Source of the DNA: Aromatoleum anaerobium
GTDB taxonomy: Bacteria > Pseudomonadota > Gammaproteobacteria > Burkholderiales > Rhodocyclaceae
Reading direction: 5' to 3'
Length of the DNA: 64,000 nucleotides
Assembly (NCBI RefSeq): GCF_012910705.2
Contig: NZ_WTVG02000040.1
Coordinates: 744,001-808,000 of the forward strand
In this document: piece after piece, positions 50,257 through 61,678 of the stretch
How positions within the stretch are numbered: position 1 is the first letter of the stretch
Layout of the letters: each line of letters begins with the position of its first letter
The notes under the pieces: model-generated
Databases searched by the model: none
What the model was told of the DNA's origin: nothing
What the model saw: only the letters and a program-made list of their open reading frames with translations
Translations under genes and position numbers: made by a program

Positions 50257-51225
50257 TCAGCATGCCCGGGACGAGGCGCTGCTCTCGACCAGCAGGCGTC
50301 GCAGCGTCTGCGCGAGGCGCCGGGGTTCGAATTTGGCCACGTATTCATCCACCCCGACGGATTTCCCGAGTTGCTGGTTGGACATGCCCGACAACGACGA
50401 ATGCATGAGAACCGGGATGCCGTTGAAGCGCGAGTCGGATTTGATCATCTTGGTCAGGATGTAGCCGTCCATTTCGGGCATTTCGACATCGGTCAGCACG
50501 AGGCCGACCAGTTCGTTGACCTTGCGTCCGGTCGCTTCGGCATGCATTGCAATCTTCTGCAGCTCCTGCCACGCCGCCCGGCCGTTGATCGATCCGACAT
50601 AGGGCACGCCGAGCGCATCGAGCGTGCGTTCGATCTGTTTGCGGGCGACCGACGAGTCGTCGGCGAAATAAACCGCCTGCGCCGCGTCGTCGAGCGGTTC
50701 GATGCCCCGGAACAACAGCGGATCGTCCTGGGTCGTCGTTTCCGACAGCACTTTCTCGACGTCGAGCATCATCACCAGCCTCTCGCCGGGCAGCTCGGTC
50801 ACGGCAGTGACCAGACCGCCGAGGTTCGCGGTCAGCATGTCCGGCGGAACCCTCATCTGCCCCCAGTCGAGCCGCAGGATCGTATCGACGGCCTCGACGA
50901 GGAAGCCCTGGGTGTGGCCGTTGTATTCAGTCACGATCATGATGTCGCGCCGCGCCTCGGCGCCTATCCCGGCATATCTGGCGAGATCGACGACCGGCAC
51001 CAGTACGCCGCGCAGGCTCACCATCCCCTCGACCGACGCGGGCATCTCGGGCGCGGCGGTGATGGCCGGCGTGCGCATGACTTCCCGCACCTTGAACACG
51101 TTGATGCCGAAAGTTTCCCGACGGCCGGTACGCGCGTCGGTCCCCAGCGTGAACAACAGGATCTCCAGCTTGTTCGTGCCGGCGAGCCGTGTGCGCGCTT
51201 CGATATTCCTGAATAGTTCGGACAT
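50257..51225 (-). CDS. cheV: Chemotaxis coupling protein CheV, upstream copy
   Basis: 322 residues, the same CheW-receiver layout as its neighbour. It starts MSELFRNIEARTRLAGTNKL, followed by LLFTLGTDARTGRRETFGIN (a five-residue insertion relative to the other copy) and the receiver with VYFADDSSVARKQIE and [16 protein letters not shown]. The two copies are recognisable paralogues in tandem, 14 bases apart. Confidence 0.95.
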   Translation of the reverse strand: MSELFRNIEARTRLAGTNKLEILLFTLGTDARTGRRETFGINVFKVREVMRTPAITAAPEMPASVEGMVSLRGVLVPVVDLARYAGIGAEARRDIMIVTEYNGHTQGFLVEAVDTILRLDWGQMRVPPDMLTANLGGLVTAVTELPGERLVMMLDVEKVLSETTTQDDPLLFRGIEPLDDAAQAVYFADDSSVARKQIERTLDALGVPYVGSINGRAAWQELQKIAMHAEATGRKVNELVGLVLTDVEMPEMDGYILTKMIKSDSRFNGIPVLMHSSLSGMSNQQLGKSVGVDEYVAKFEPRRLAQTLRRLLVESSASSRAC

Positions 51226-51333
51226 TTGGCTCTCCGCAAGATGCGGGTATATGTTCCGGCAACGGGTTCGTGCCGCGGGGTTGGGATGGATAACGTCAAT
51301 GGCGGCCGATTCTTGAGGGCTGATGCGCGCGGT

Positions 51334-51960
51334 TTATTGCGGCGCCGTGTTCGGCCCGGCGCGCTGCAGGATGTGCAGCGCGATGGCCTTGAGCGGGACG
51401 ACTTCGCGTGCGGCGCCAATACTCGCTGCCTCCCGCGGCATGCCGTACACGACGCACGAGTCGTGATCCTGGGCGATCGTCCATGCCCCCGCGTGGCGCA
51501 TCTGCAGCAACCCCTGTGCGCCGTCCTTGCCCATCCCCGTGAGCAGGACTCCGATCGCCGCGGTGCCGACTTGCGCCGCTGCCGAGCGGAACAGCACGTC
51601 GACCGAGGGGCGGTGGCGATTGACGGCTTCGTCCCGCGACAGCACGCACTGGAAGCCGCCCCCGGTACGCCGGATCGCGAGATGGGAATGGCCCGGCGAC
51701 AGATACACGTTTCCCGCCAGCACGGGCTCGCCGTCCTCGGCCTCCTTCACGGTCGGCGCGCACAGTCCGTCGAGCCGGCGGGCGAAGGAAGAGGTGAAGA
51801 TTTCCGGCATGTGCTGCACGATCAGGATCGGCGGCGAGCGTTCGGGCAGCCCGACAAGGATCTCCTTGATGGCTTCGGTGCCCCCCGTCGAGGCCCCGAT
51901 GAAGACGATGCGCGCCGCGCCACTGCGCATTGCCGTGCCGGCCTCAGGCGCGGCTTGCAT
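51334..51960 (-). CDS. cheB: Single-domain CheB methylesterase (no receiver)
   Basis: 208 residues containing only the methylesterase domain. The catalytic residues are Ser24 ([10 protein letters not shown]), His50 (VQHMPEIF) and Asp146 (GMGKDGAQG). The Ser-His and His-Asp distances (26 and 96) equal those of enteric CheB (164, 190, 286). The usual N-terminal receiver and linker are absent. The frame upstream of the ATG at 51960 is just the reverse side of cheR, so this is not a start error. The gene overlaps cheR by 17 bases. It removes methyl (or amide) groups from receptors, presumably without phosphorylation control. Confidence 0.9.
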   Translation of the reverse strand: MQAAPEAGTAMRSGAARIVFIGASTGGTEAIKEILVGLPERSPPILIVQHMPEIFTSSFARRLDGLCAPTVKEAEDGEPVLAGNVYLSPGHSHLAIRRTGGGFQCVLSRDEAVNRHRPSVDVLFRSAAAQVGTAAIGVLLTGMGKDGAQGLLQMRHAGAWTIAQDHDSCVVYGMPREAASIGAAREVVPLKAIALHILQRAGPNTAPQ

Positions 51961-52771
51961 CGACGCACTGATAGACCGTACGGCCCATCGAACGGAACAG
52001 GTCGACCGCGTGCAGGAAGCTCTCGGAGTGGCCGGCGAAGAGCGCTCCATCCTGGCGCAGCAAAGGCACAAAGCGCTTGAGGATCGTGTACTGCGTCGGC
52101 TTGTCGAAGTAGATCATGACGTTGCGGCAAAAAATCGCGTCGAGCGGCCCCTGCACGAGCCAGTTGGCTTCGAGCAGGTTGATGCGGCGGAAACTCAGCA
52201 GGCGCTGCAACTCCGGGCGCACCTGCAGTTCCCCGGGCAGTCCGTCGGCCGGGCGGACGAAGTAGCGCCGCAACCGCTCCGCCGACAGGCGTTCGAGGCG
52301 ATCCTGTCGATACCGGCCGCGCTGCGCCTGGGCGAGCACGCTGGTATCGATGTCGCTCGCGAGGATCTGCACCGGAGGGCTCAGCGTGTCGAACGCCTCG
52401 CATGCGGTGATCGCGAGCGAATACGGCTCCTCGCCGGTGGAAGCGGCGTTGCACCAGATCCTGATCGTGCGCTTTTCCTCGATGCCGCGCAGCCGCTGGG
52501 CAAGCAGGTCGAAATGGTGGGGTTCGCGGAAGAACGAGGTGAGGTTCGTCGTCAGCGAATTGACGAAGACCTCCCATTCCGGGCGATCGCGCTCGAGCCG
52601 GACGAGATATTCCGCGAAAGTCCGGTCGCCGCACGCCCGCAGGCGCCGGGCGAGGCGGCTGTACACCATGTCATGCTTGGCCGGCGACAGCGCGATGCCG
52701 GCGTGGCTGTGGATCAGCGCCCGGATGCGGTCGAAATCCGTCGTCGTGAACAGGAATTCGCGGTCGCGCAT
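51944..52771 (-). CDS. cheR: Chemotaxis methyltransferase CheR
   Basis: 275 residues. The N-terminal helical domain contains [21 protein letters not shown]. The SAM-binding domain contains [19 protein letters not shown] (motif I), [16 protein letters not shown] and [17 protein letters not shown]. It adds methyl groups to receptor glutamates from S-adenosylmethionine. Its 3' end overlaps cheB, so the adaptation pair is translationally coupled. Confidence 0.95.
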   Translation of the reverse strand: MRDREFLFTTTDFDRIRALIHSHAGIALSPAKHDMVYSRLARRLRACGDRTFAEYLVRLERDRPEWEVFVNSLTTNLTSFFREPHHFDLLAQRLRGIEEKRTIRIWCNAASTGEEPYSLAITACEAFDTLSPPVQILASDIDTSVLAQAQRGRYRQDRLERLSAERLRRYFVRPADGLPGELQVRPELQRLLSFRRINLLEANWLVQGPLDAIFCRNVMIYFDKPTQYTILKRFVPLLRQDGALFAGHSESFLHAVDLFRSMGRTVYQCVDASRA

Positions 52772-52788
52772 GCTTGTCGTCGATGGGC

Positions 52789-53799
52789 TCAGGGTTGCAG
52801 GGCGGCACGCGCCCGTCCGGCCGGCATCGCGGAGGCCGCCCCGATATCGCGGCGGAGCTTCTCGTCGTCGACGGGCATTGTCGCGCCGACGTCGAGCAAA
52901 CCGCGCTGCGCCCGCACCGCCTCTTCGGTCTTCCGGTTCATGACGACGATGCTGATACGGCGGTTGGTTGGATCAAACAGGTCGTCCTCCTTCATGGGCA
53001 CCGTCTCGGCCAGGCCGACTACCCGGATCACCTTCCCCGGCTCCAGTCCGCCGGCGACCAGTTCCCGGCGCGACGCGTTCGCACGGTTGCTCGACAGCTC
53101 CCAGTTCGAGAAGCCGCGCTCGCCACCGGCGTATTTCGCGGCATCGGTATGGCCGGAGAGGCTGAGCCGGTTCTGCACGTCATTGAGCGCCCGTCCGATC
53201 GCCCGCAACAGGTCGCGGGTGTAAGGCTGCAGCGCATCGCTCGCGGTATTGAACATCGGCCGATTCTGCTCGTCAACGAGCTGGATGCGCAGCCCTTCGG
53301 ACGTGATGTCCATCAGGATCTGGTTGCGAAAGCTGCGCAGCTTCGGGTCGGCCTCGACGATCGCCTCGATGCGGCCTTTCAGGTCGATCAGCCGCGCCCG
53401 CTCGCGCATTGCTTCCGCCCCTTCGTTATCGCCCTCCAGTCGCTGGATCTCGCGTCCCTTCGCCGCATCGAGGTTGATCGAACGGCGCTCGTCGACGTCG
53501 CCGCGCTTGCGCTGTCCGAGGGAACGGGAGAGGTCTTCGCCGCCGCCCTTGATGACGCTTGAACTGTCGCCCGATCCGCTTCCGCCCTGCATCGCGATTT
53601 TCAGCGGATTCTGGAAATGGTCAGCGATCCCCTCGAGGTCGCCCTGCGCGGTCGAGCCGAGGAGCCACATCAGCAGGAAGAAAGCCATCATCGCGGTGAC
53701 GAAGTCCGCGTACGCGACCTTCCATGCGCCGCCGTGCGCTGCCGCCGCGACCTTGTTGATGCGCTTGACGACGATAGGTTGTTGCGTATCGTCGCTCAC
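52789..53799 (-). CDS. motB: Flagellar motor stator protein MotB
   Basis: 336 residues from a GTG at 53799 with GGAGG upstream. One membrane helix follows WKVAYADFVTAMMAFFLLMW, with the proton-binding Asp32. A periplasmic OmpA-like peptidoglycan-binding domain covers about 150-270 (LSLSGHTDAAKYA, NWELSSNRANASRRELV). The C-terminal tail is rich in Ala and Arg. With MotA it forms the ion channel of the flagellar motor. Confidence 0.94.
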   Translation of the reverse strand: MSDDTQQPIVVKRINKVAAAAHGGAWKVAYADFVTAMMAFFLLMWLLGSTAQGDLEGIADHFQNPLKIAMQGGSGSGDSSSVIKGGGEDLSRSLGQRKRGDVDERRSINLDAAKGREIQRLEGDNEGAEAMRERARLIDLKGRIEAIVEADPKLRSFRNQILMDITSEGLRIQLVDEQNRPMFNTASDALQPYTRDLLRAIGRALNDVQNRLSLSGHTDAAKYAGGERGFSNWELSSNRANASRRELVAGGLEPGKVIRVVGLAETVPMKEDDLFDPTNRRISIVVMNRKTEEAVRAQRGLLDVGATMPVDDEKLRRDIGAASAMPAGRARAALQP

Positions 53800-53869
53800 G
53801 GCCGGGCGCCTCCACGTCGCGCAGAGGCCGGGCGAGGCGTGAGGCGCGGCAAGCTCGTCATTGCGGCCG

Positions 53870-54724
53870 TCAGCCCTTGCGGTTCTTGATGTCCTGCTCG
53901 AGCTCGGCGAAGCCCGGACGCTCCGTCGAATACAGCACCTTGCGCCCGAACTCGATCGCCACCTGCGGCGCATACCCGTTCATGCTCGCCAGCAGCACCA
54001 CCTTGATGCACTCGAAGACTTTCCCGCCCTCTTCGACGCGCTGCTCCAGCTGGCTCGCGATGGGCTGGACGAAACCGTAGGAAATGAGGATGCCGAGGAA
54101 GGTGCCGACCAGCGCGCCGCCGATCATCTTGCCGAGCACCGCCGGCGGCTGGCCGACCGAACCCATGACGTTCACCACCCCCATCACCGCGACGACGATA
54201 CCGAACGCGGGGAGCGCATCGCCAACTTTCGCCACGACGTGCGGTGCGGTGTGCGCCTCCTGGTGATGAGTATCGATTTCCTTGTCCATCAAGCTTTCGA
54301 GCTCGAACGCGTTGAGGTTTCCGCCGACCATCATGCGCAGATAATCGGTGAGGAACTCGATCGCGTGGTGGTTGGCCATCACGCTCGGATACTTCGTGAA
54401 GATCGGGCTGGATGCGGCATTGTCGACATCGTTCTCGATCGACATGAGGCCTTCCTTGCGCACTTTCGCGAGCACCTCGTACAACAGGCCCAGCAGGTCC
54501 ATGTACATCGCCTTGTTGTACGGCGAGCCCTTCACGACCCCCGGCAGGGCCGCCAGCGTCGCCTTCAGCGCCTTGCTGCCGTTGCCGGCAACGAAACCGC
54601 CGATCATCAGGCCGACGATCGCGAGGTATTCGAGCGGCACCCACAGGGCCATGAGGCTGCCATGAATCGAATAGGTCCCGATCGACGCGAGAAGGATGAT
54701 CACATAGCCAACGATCAGAAACAC
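53870..54724 (-). CDS. motA: Flagellar motor stator protein MotA
   Basis: 284 residues with four membrane helices: two near residues 1-50 (FLIVGYVIILLASIGTYSIH; LEYLAIVGLMIGGFVAG) and two at about 165-225 (GIVVAVMGVVNVMG, IGGALVGTFLGILISYGF). The large cytoplasmic loop has the charged residues that touch FliG. At the C-terminus is FARKVLYSTERPGFAELE-like text (EFGRKVLYSTERPGFAELEQ). It starts the motA-motB-che transcript. Confidence 0.95.
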   Translation of the reverse strand: MFLIVGYVIILLASIGTYSIHGSLMALWVPLEYLAIVGLMIGGFVAGNGSKALKATLAALPGVVKGSPYNKAMYMDLLGLLYEVLAKVRKEGLMSIENDVDNAASSPIFTKYPSVMANHHAIEFLTDYLRMMVGGNLNAFELESLMDKEIDTHHQEAHTAPHVVAKVGDALPAFGIVVAVMGVVNVMGSVGQPPAVLGKMIGGALVGTFLGILISYGFVQPIASQLEQRVEEGGKVFECIKVVLLASMNGYAPQVAIEFGRKVLYSTERPGFAELEQDIKNRKG

Positions 54725-54787
54725 CGCGGAACCCCTGTCGATTCATGCGCGAAGGCGCTCCGGCGCCTCGCGGAAATACTGGCCACT

Positions 54788-54814
54788 GTAACGACTCCGG
54801 CACGCCGGACTTGA
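54788..54814 (-). promoter_or_regulatory. Candidate sigma-28 flagellar promoter for motA
   Basis: On the minus strand TCAAGTCC, 11 bases, GTCGTTAC resembles TAAAGTTT-N11-GCCGATAA with correct spacing. It lies about 65 bases before the motA ATG. Confidence 0.5.
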
Positions 54815-54823
54815 GCGCCGACA

Positions 54824-54855
54824 AACAAAAAGGCCGCCGGCAGGCGCGGCGGCCT
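54824..54855 (-). terminator. Terminator after flhC
   Basis: On the minus strand GGCCGCCGCGCCTGCCGGCGGCC forms a stem-loop followed by TTTTTGTTT. It separates flhDC from the motility genes. Confidence 0.88.
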
Positions 54856-54875
54856 CGAGCACGGCGATCCGTTGC

Positions 54876-55421
54876 TCAGTCCGCTTCGGCGAATGCCGCC
54901 TTGGCGGCCCGCTTGGTCTTTCCGGCCCGCGAAGGCATATTGCACAGACCGCATACGAAGTGGTGGGTCGGATCATAGGCGTGGGCGACGAAGCGTCCGC
55001 CGCAGCTCGTGCAGGGGGCGAACTGGAGCAGGTCGGCGTCGAAGAACCGCACCAGCGTCCAGGCGCGCGTCAGGCTGAGCACCGGGTCCATCGCTTCGGC
55101 CTCGACGTGATCGAGATACAGATGGTAGGCCTTGATGATCGCATCCAGCCCCTTGAGGCCGGCCTTGTCCTGGAAGAAACTGAAGAAGGCCATGAACAGC
55201 GACGCGTGCATGTTCGGCTGCCACGTCATGAACCAGTCGGTCGAGAACGGCAGCATCCCTTTCGGCGGCGACATGCCGCGCACTTCCTTGTAGATCTTCA
55301 GAAGGCGCTCGCGGCTCAGCTTCGTCTCGGCTTCCAGCATCTGCATGCGGGCGCCGAGGCGGACCATTTCCGCTGCGCGCTGGATGTCTTCGGCTTCGCC
55401 GATGATGCTCTTGTTTTTCAA
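54876..55421 (-). CDS. flhC: Flagellar master regulator subunit FlhC
   Basis: 181 residues. Early helices include MVRLGARMQMLEAETKLSRE. The four zinc-ligand cysteines lie in FAPCTSCGGRF and HHFVCGLCNMP near the end. FlhC gives DNA-binding specificity to the FlhD4C2 complex, which activates the middle flagellar genes. It is 20 bases from flhD. A Lys/Arg-rich tail follows the zinc site. Confidence 0.95.
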   Translation of the reverse strand: MKNKSIIGEAEDIQRAAEMVRLGARMQMLEAETKLSRERLLKIYKEVRGMSPPKGMLPFSTDWFMTWQPNMHASLFMAFFSFFQDKAGLKGLDAIIKAYHLYLDHVEAEAMDPVLSLTRAWTLVRFFDADLLQFAPCTSCGGRFVAHAYDPTHHFVCGLCNMPSRAGKTKRAAKAAFAEAD

Positions 55422-55441
55422 TTTGCTCTCCTCCGGCCGGG

Positions 55442-55762
55442 CTATCCGGCCAGTTCCTGCACGGGCTTGCCGGCGGCGATGATCGCGGCGTGCAGGCTGG
55501 ACGTCGCGGCATCCCGCCCGTTGCCGGCGATCAGGCCCGCCAGCATCGCATCGTCGAAGCGGAAACCCGGCAGCACCATCTGGCTGCTCGCCATTTTCAC
55601 CAGCCGGGCACTGGTCAACCCCTCGATGAGCTCGGCAACGCCATGGCCGATCCCCAGTCGCAGCATCGCCGTCTCACGGTCGGCGCGCAGCATCTGCTGC
55701 GCCAGCATCATGTAAGCGAGGTTGAGTTCCTGGATTTCGGACTGAAAATCTTGGCGTTTCAT
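55442..55762 (-). CDS. flhD: Flagellar master regulator subunit FlhD
   Basis: 106 residues from the ATG at 55762 (MKRQDFQSEIQELNLAYMML). The helical core contains AQQMLRADRETAMLRLGIG. It is slightly shorter than enteric FlhD. It forms the heteromeric activator with FlhC. A longer start at 55822 adds an unlikely extension. Upstream to 56023 (261 bases, unusually AT-rich around 55760-55830) should be its control region. Confidence 0.93.
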   Translation of the reverse strand: MKRQDFQSEIQELNLAYMMLAQQMLRADRETAMLRLGIGHGVAELIEGLTSARLVKMASSQMVLPGFRFDDAMLAGLIAGNGRDAATSSLHAAIIAAGKPVQELAG

Positions 55763-56023
55763 CGTTTGGTCATTACCGTGAATAAGGTAGCCAAAATTAG
55801 AGTCAATTGTTAGCAATTGCAAGCGCGATCCACGGCAGGAGCGGCAAGATTACACACTTCACGGGCTATCTGTTGTATCGACGCCACGTCTGTGGGAACT
55901 GCTGTTCCGCATGTTAGACGAATACGTTTTGCGCAAGGTCGACGGGTCCTTTTGCGACCCTCGCCACCGACACCCCACCGTTCCGGGCTAGAATCCAGCG
56001 ACCCCAAGCCTTCAGCCAATGCC

Positions 56024-56575
56024 ATGAAGTTCTGCTCGAACTGCGGCGCGACCGTCGAGTTGCGCATTCCTCCCGGAGATTCGCTGCCGCGCCATGTGTG
56101 TGCGAACTGCGGCAGCATTCATTACGTGAATCCGAAGATCGTCGTCGGCGCGATCCCGGAATGGGAAGACCGCATCCTGTTGTGCCGGCGCGCGATCGAA
56201 CCGCGCCACGGCTTCTGGACGCTGCCGGCGGGCTTCATGGAAAATGCCGAGACGACGGCACAGGCCGCGGCGCGCGAGACGCTCGAAGAAGCCTGCGCGC
56301 GGATCGAGGTCGGCGAAATATTCACGCTGATCAACGTCCCGCACATCAGCCAGGTCCACATCGTCTATCGCGCGCGCCTGCTCGACCTGGACTTCGGACC
56401 GGGCGAGGAATCGCTGGAGGTCGGATTGTTTGCGGAACATGAAATCCCGTGGGACGAGATTGCTTTCCGGACGATCGCGCTGACGCTGCGGCATTATTTC
56501 GACGACCGCCGCCACGGCACTTTCTGCTTCCGCACCAGCGATCTCGCCCTGCCCCCACCGGTCGGCACTGCCTGA
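56024..56575 (+). CDS. NUDIX hydrolase with N-terminal zinc ribbon
   Basis: 183 residues. A zinc ribbon (Cys4, Cys7, then CANCGS) is followed by a NUDIX domain with the box GFMENAETTAQAAARETLEE. The zinc-ribbon NUDIX group includes NADH pyrophosphatase and FAD/ADP-ribose hydrolases; the NudC SQPWPFPxS motif is not present. It therefore hydrolyses a nucleoside diphosphate derivative of unknown identity. The ATG at 56024 gives the zinc ribbon immediately. Confidence 0.88.
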   Translation: MKFCSNCGATVELRIPPGDSLPRHVCANCGSIHYVNPKIVVGAIPEWEDRILLCRRAIEPRHGFWTLPAGFMENAETTAQAAARETLEEACARIEVGEIFTLINVPHISQVHIVYRARLLDLDFGPGEESLEVGLFAEHEIPWDEIAFRTIALTLRHYFDDRRHGTFCFRTSDLALPPPVGTA

Positions 56576-56702
56576 ACCACTGCTGCCGCCGCCGATCGAA
56601 TGACAATAAGGCCGGCCGACACTGCCGCCGGTCCGCATCACCGGTCCGGCAGGACCGTGCCGGCGCCGCCCGCGCCGGCAGAACAGAAGCGCAGGAGGTA
56701 TC

Positions 56703-57350
56703 GTGCCGACAGCGGCTCATGACAACGCAATCAAATCCGAACGACGGCCAGGCCAGCCGCGGGCAAGGTCCCCTGTCGTGCAACACCCCTGGATCCTCAC
56801 GCTCGACAGCCGCGGCCTGCCCCACCGCTGGATAAGCTGGCAGGCGGCGTGTCACTACTATGCCCTGGACATGGTGGCGTGGGTCGTCGGAAACCGGCAG
56901 TTCCGCTTCGTCGGGGGAATCTGCCGGGCTACCGGGTTGCGCTCCGAAATCACCGCGAACAGCATCATCGCGATCAAGGGGCGCAACTTCCGTCCCGAAA
57001 GCCACAGCCAGGTCCCGCCGCTGAACAACCGCGAACTGTTTCACCGCGACCGCTATATCTGCGCCTATTGCGGCGACCGCTTCTCGGGCCACATCCTGAC
57101 GCGCGAGCACATCGTCCCGGTTTCACAGGGCGGCCGCGACGTGTGGATGAACGTCGTGACCTCGTGCCGGCCCTGCAACCAGCGCAAGAGCGGGCGCACG
57201 CCGGAACAGGCGCGAATGGCGTTGCTGTATGCACCGTATGTGCCGAACAAGGCCGAATACCTGATTTTGTGCAACCGCAGCATCCTCGCCGACCAGATGG
57301 ATTTCCTCGCCCGCCACGTGCCGCGCCAGAGCCGGCTCCACGTTCCGTGA
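56703..57350 (+). CDS. HNH endonuclease family protein
   Basis: 215 residues from a GTG at 56703 (an internal start is possible). The C-terminal half has the HNH/zinc layout: CAYCG (about 119-123), EHIVPVSQGGRDVWMNVVTS with the H and N residues, and CRPCNQRKSGRTP. The N-terminal half (HPWILTLDSRGLPHRWISWQ) matches a family of stand-alone HNH proteins widespread in betaproteobacteria and cyanobacteria. No toxin, restriction or phage genes are nearby, so its role is open. Confidence 0.85.
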   Translation: MPTAAHDNAIKSERRPGQPRARSPVVQHPWILTLDSRGLPHRWISWQAACHYYALDMVAWVVGNRQFRFVGGICRATGLRSEITANSIIAIKGRNFRPESHSQVPPLNNRELFHRDRYICAYCGDRFSGHILTREHIVPVSQGGRDVWMNVVTSCRPCNQRKSGRTPEQARMALLYAPYVPNKAEYLILCNRSILADQMDFLARHVPRQSRLHVP

Positions 57351-57440
57351 AAACGTGAGCGCACCCTTCCAGCATCTCCCCACCGGCTTGCCTGAGCCGG
57401 CGCGTTCTTGCCTGTCGCAACACGCTGACGGAGGCGGGCA

Positions 57441-58742
57441 ATGAGCGGGCTGCGGGCAATCCGCGGCGAGATCGTGCACTTCCTCGGCGACCCGGCCGAC
57501 CTGGGGAGCGATGCGCTGGCGCACTTTCCGGACGGGTTGCTGATCGTGCGCGACGGGCTCGTCGCCGAACTCGGCCCCGCGGGCGAGCTGCTGCCCCGGC
57601 TACCCGCCGGCACGGCGGTCGACGACTACCGTGGCAAGCTGGTCCTGCCCGGCTTCATCGACACGCACATCCATTACGCGCAGACCGACATCGTCGCCAG
57701 CTACGGCGAACAGGTGCTCGCGTGGCTCGAGAAATATACCTACCCGACCGAACGGCGTTTCGCCGATCCGGCTCACGCGGCGGCGGTCGCGGAGTTCTTC
57801 TGCGACGAGCTGCTGCGGAACGGCACGACGACCGCGATGGCGTTTGCGACCGTGCATCCGGCCTCCGTCGACGCGCTGTTCGCCGCGGCGCGCAAACGGC
57901 ACATGCGGATGATCGCCGGCAAAGTGCTGATGGACCGCAACTGCCCGGACTTCCTGCGCGACACCGCCGACCGCGGCGACGCGGGATCGAAGGCGCTGAT
58001 CGAGCGCTGGCACGGCCGCGACCGCCTGCTGTATGCGGTGACGCCGCGCTTCGCCCCGACCTCGACACCTGAGCAGATGGCGCTCGCCGGGCGCCTCTTC
58101 GCCGATCATCCGGGCGTGTATCTGCAGTCCCACCTTGCCGAGAACGAGCGCGAAGTCGCATGGGTCGCGAGGCTCTACCCGGAAGCGCGCAGCTACCTCG
58201 ACGTCTATGAACGCTACGGCCAGCTCGGCGCGCGCAGCGTGTTCGCGCACTGCGTGTGGCTCGACGACACCGATCGCGCCCGCATGGCCGCGACCGGCGC
58301 GACGATCAGCTTCTGCCCGACCTCGAACCTGTTCCTCGGCTCGGGCCTGTTCGATCTCGACCGCGCGCAGGCCGCGGGCGTGCGGGTCGGGCTCGGCACC
58401 GACGTCGGCGGCGGGACCAGCTTCTCGATGCTGCAGACGCTCAACGAAGCCTACAAGGTGCAGCAACTCAGGGGACAGCGGCTGCCGGTCGAGCGCGGCT
58501 TCTACCTCGCGACCCGCGGCGGCGCGCGCAGCCTGTATCTCGACGACCGCATCGGCAGTTTCGACACCGGACGCGAAGCCGACCTGGTGGTGCTGGACCC
58601 GGCCGCGACGCCATTGCTCGCCCGGCGCACGGCCGTCGCCACGACCCTCGCCGAGCGGCTGTTCGCGCTGATGCTGCTCGGCGACGACCGCGCCGTCGCG
58701 GCGACCTGGGTGATGGGCGAACCGGCGTGGCGCCGGCCGTGA
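57441..58742 (+). CDS. guaD: Guanine deaminase
   Basis: Converts guanine to xanthine in purine breakdown. 433 residues of the amidohydrolase superfamily. The zinc motif GFIDTHIHYAQTDI is near residues 71-84, and SHLAENEREVAW, FAHCVWL and GLGTDVGGGTSFSML supply the remaining metal and substrate ligands. The EKYTYPTERRFAD segment is specific to GuaD. No other purine catabolism gene is in the window. Confidence 0.95.
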   Translation: MSGLRAIRGEIVHFLGDPADLGSDALAHFPDGLLIVRDGLVAELGPAGELLPRLPAGTAVDDYRGKLVLPGFIDTHIHYAQTDIVASYGEQVLAWLEKYTYPTERRFADPAHAAAVAEFFCDELLRNGTTTAMAFATVHPASVDALFAAARKRHMRMIAGKVLMDRNCPDFLRDTADRGDAGSKALIERWHGRDRLLYAVTPRFAPTSTPEQMALAGRLFADHPGVYLQSHLAENEREVAWVARLYPEARSYLDVYERYGQLGARSVFAHCVWLDDTDRARMAATGATISFCPTSNLFLGSGLFDLDRAQAAGVRVGLGTDVGGGTSFSMLQTLNEAYKVQQLRGQRLPVERGFYLATRGGARSLYLDDRIGSFDTGREADLVVLDPAATPLLARRTAVATTLAERLFALMLLGDDRAVAATWVMGEPAWRRP

Positions 58743-58904
58743 CGTGACGTCTTTGAGGTGAGGTTTTTCGGGCGGATGAGCCGAAGGCGTTATCCGCCAA
58801 TCGAACGCCGGGAGCGGCCCCGTGCCGTTTTGGCGGGAGGCGCTTCGCTTTCCCGCCCTACGTTCCTGCCGGCGAAGGCAGCGCGGGTCGCCCGGCGGCG
58901 GACC

Positions 58905-60905
<2,001 letters not shown>

Positions 60906-60924
60906 CTCTTTTCTGTCTCCTCGT

Positions 60925-61602
60925 TCAGAACGGGCCGCTCGACTGGGCGACCGGTTGCGGCGCCACGCCCTGCTCGAGCGCCGCGCGCTGCTGCGCCGCG
61001 AGCGCCCGTCGGAATCCGTCGCGCGCCTGCAGGCGCTGCCAATACGCGAGCGTCGCCGGCTTGAAGCGGTCCCGAAGCCCGATGTCGTCGGCGAGCAGCA
61101 GCGCGTAGCCGACCGACACGTCGGCCGCAGTGAAGCGGCCGGCGCACAGATATTCCTGATGCTCGAGCAGCGGCTCGAGCGTGCGCAGCCGCGACAGGAA
61201 CCACCGCGTATAGTCTTCGGCCGCCTGCGGCAGCCGGCGTTCCGGCGGCTCGAAGCGGCTGTAGCGCAGGATCAGCGCCAGCGGGAACGTCAGCGTTGCC
61301 TCGCCGAAATGCAGGAAGTTCAGATACGCGCCGAACGCCGGCTCGTCGGTCCCGACGTCGACTTGCCGCGGCGAATGGCGCGCCGCGAGGTACTGGCAGA
61401 TCGCCACCGATTCGGTCAGGCGCGTGTCGCCGTCGAAGAACGCCGGGATCGTACCGAGGGGATTGACTTCGAGATACGGCTCGGCCTCTTGTCGTGGCGG
61501 AAACGGCAGCACCTTCAGCTCGTACGGCAGCCCGAGCTCTTCGAGCATCCACAGCGGGCGGAACGAACGTGCGCTGAGGCAATGGTAGAGGGTCATCGTC
61601 AT
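60925..61602 (-). CDS. Glutathione S-transferase family protein
   Basis: 225 residues. The N-terminal thioredoxin-like domain has [20 protein letters not shown] and the glutathione-binding [20 protein letters not shown]. The C-terminal helical domain has [20 protein letters not shown] with the conserved Asp cap. In this operon it may detoxify or isomerise an intermediate. A specific role cannot be assigned. Confidence 0.9.
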   Translation of the reverse strand: MTMTLYHCLSARSFRPLWMLEELGLPYELKVLPFPPRQEAEPYLEVNPLGTIPAFFDGDTRLTESVAICQYLAARHSPRQVDVGTDEPAFGAYLNFLHFGEATLTFPLALILRYSRFEPPERRLPQAAEDYTRWFLSRLRTLEPLLEHQEYLCAGRFTAADVSVGYALLLADDIGLRDRFKPATLAYWQRLQARDGFRRALAAQQRAALEQGVAPQPVAQSSGPF

Positions 61603-61678
61603 CGGTATTCGGCTCCTGAAGTCGTGTAGGGGCGGCAGGACTGCGGCGGGCGCGTCGCCCGGCCACCGCACTGTTCTG

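Noticed and set aside
56703-57350. The HNH nuclease as part of a defence or toxin-antitoxin system
   Set aside because: The neighbours are a NUDIX hydrolase and guanine deaminase, with no methylase, immunity protein or phage gene nearby.
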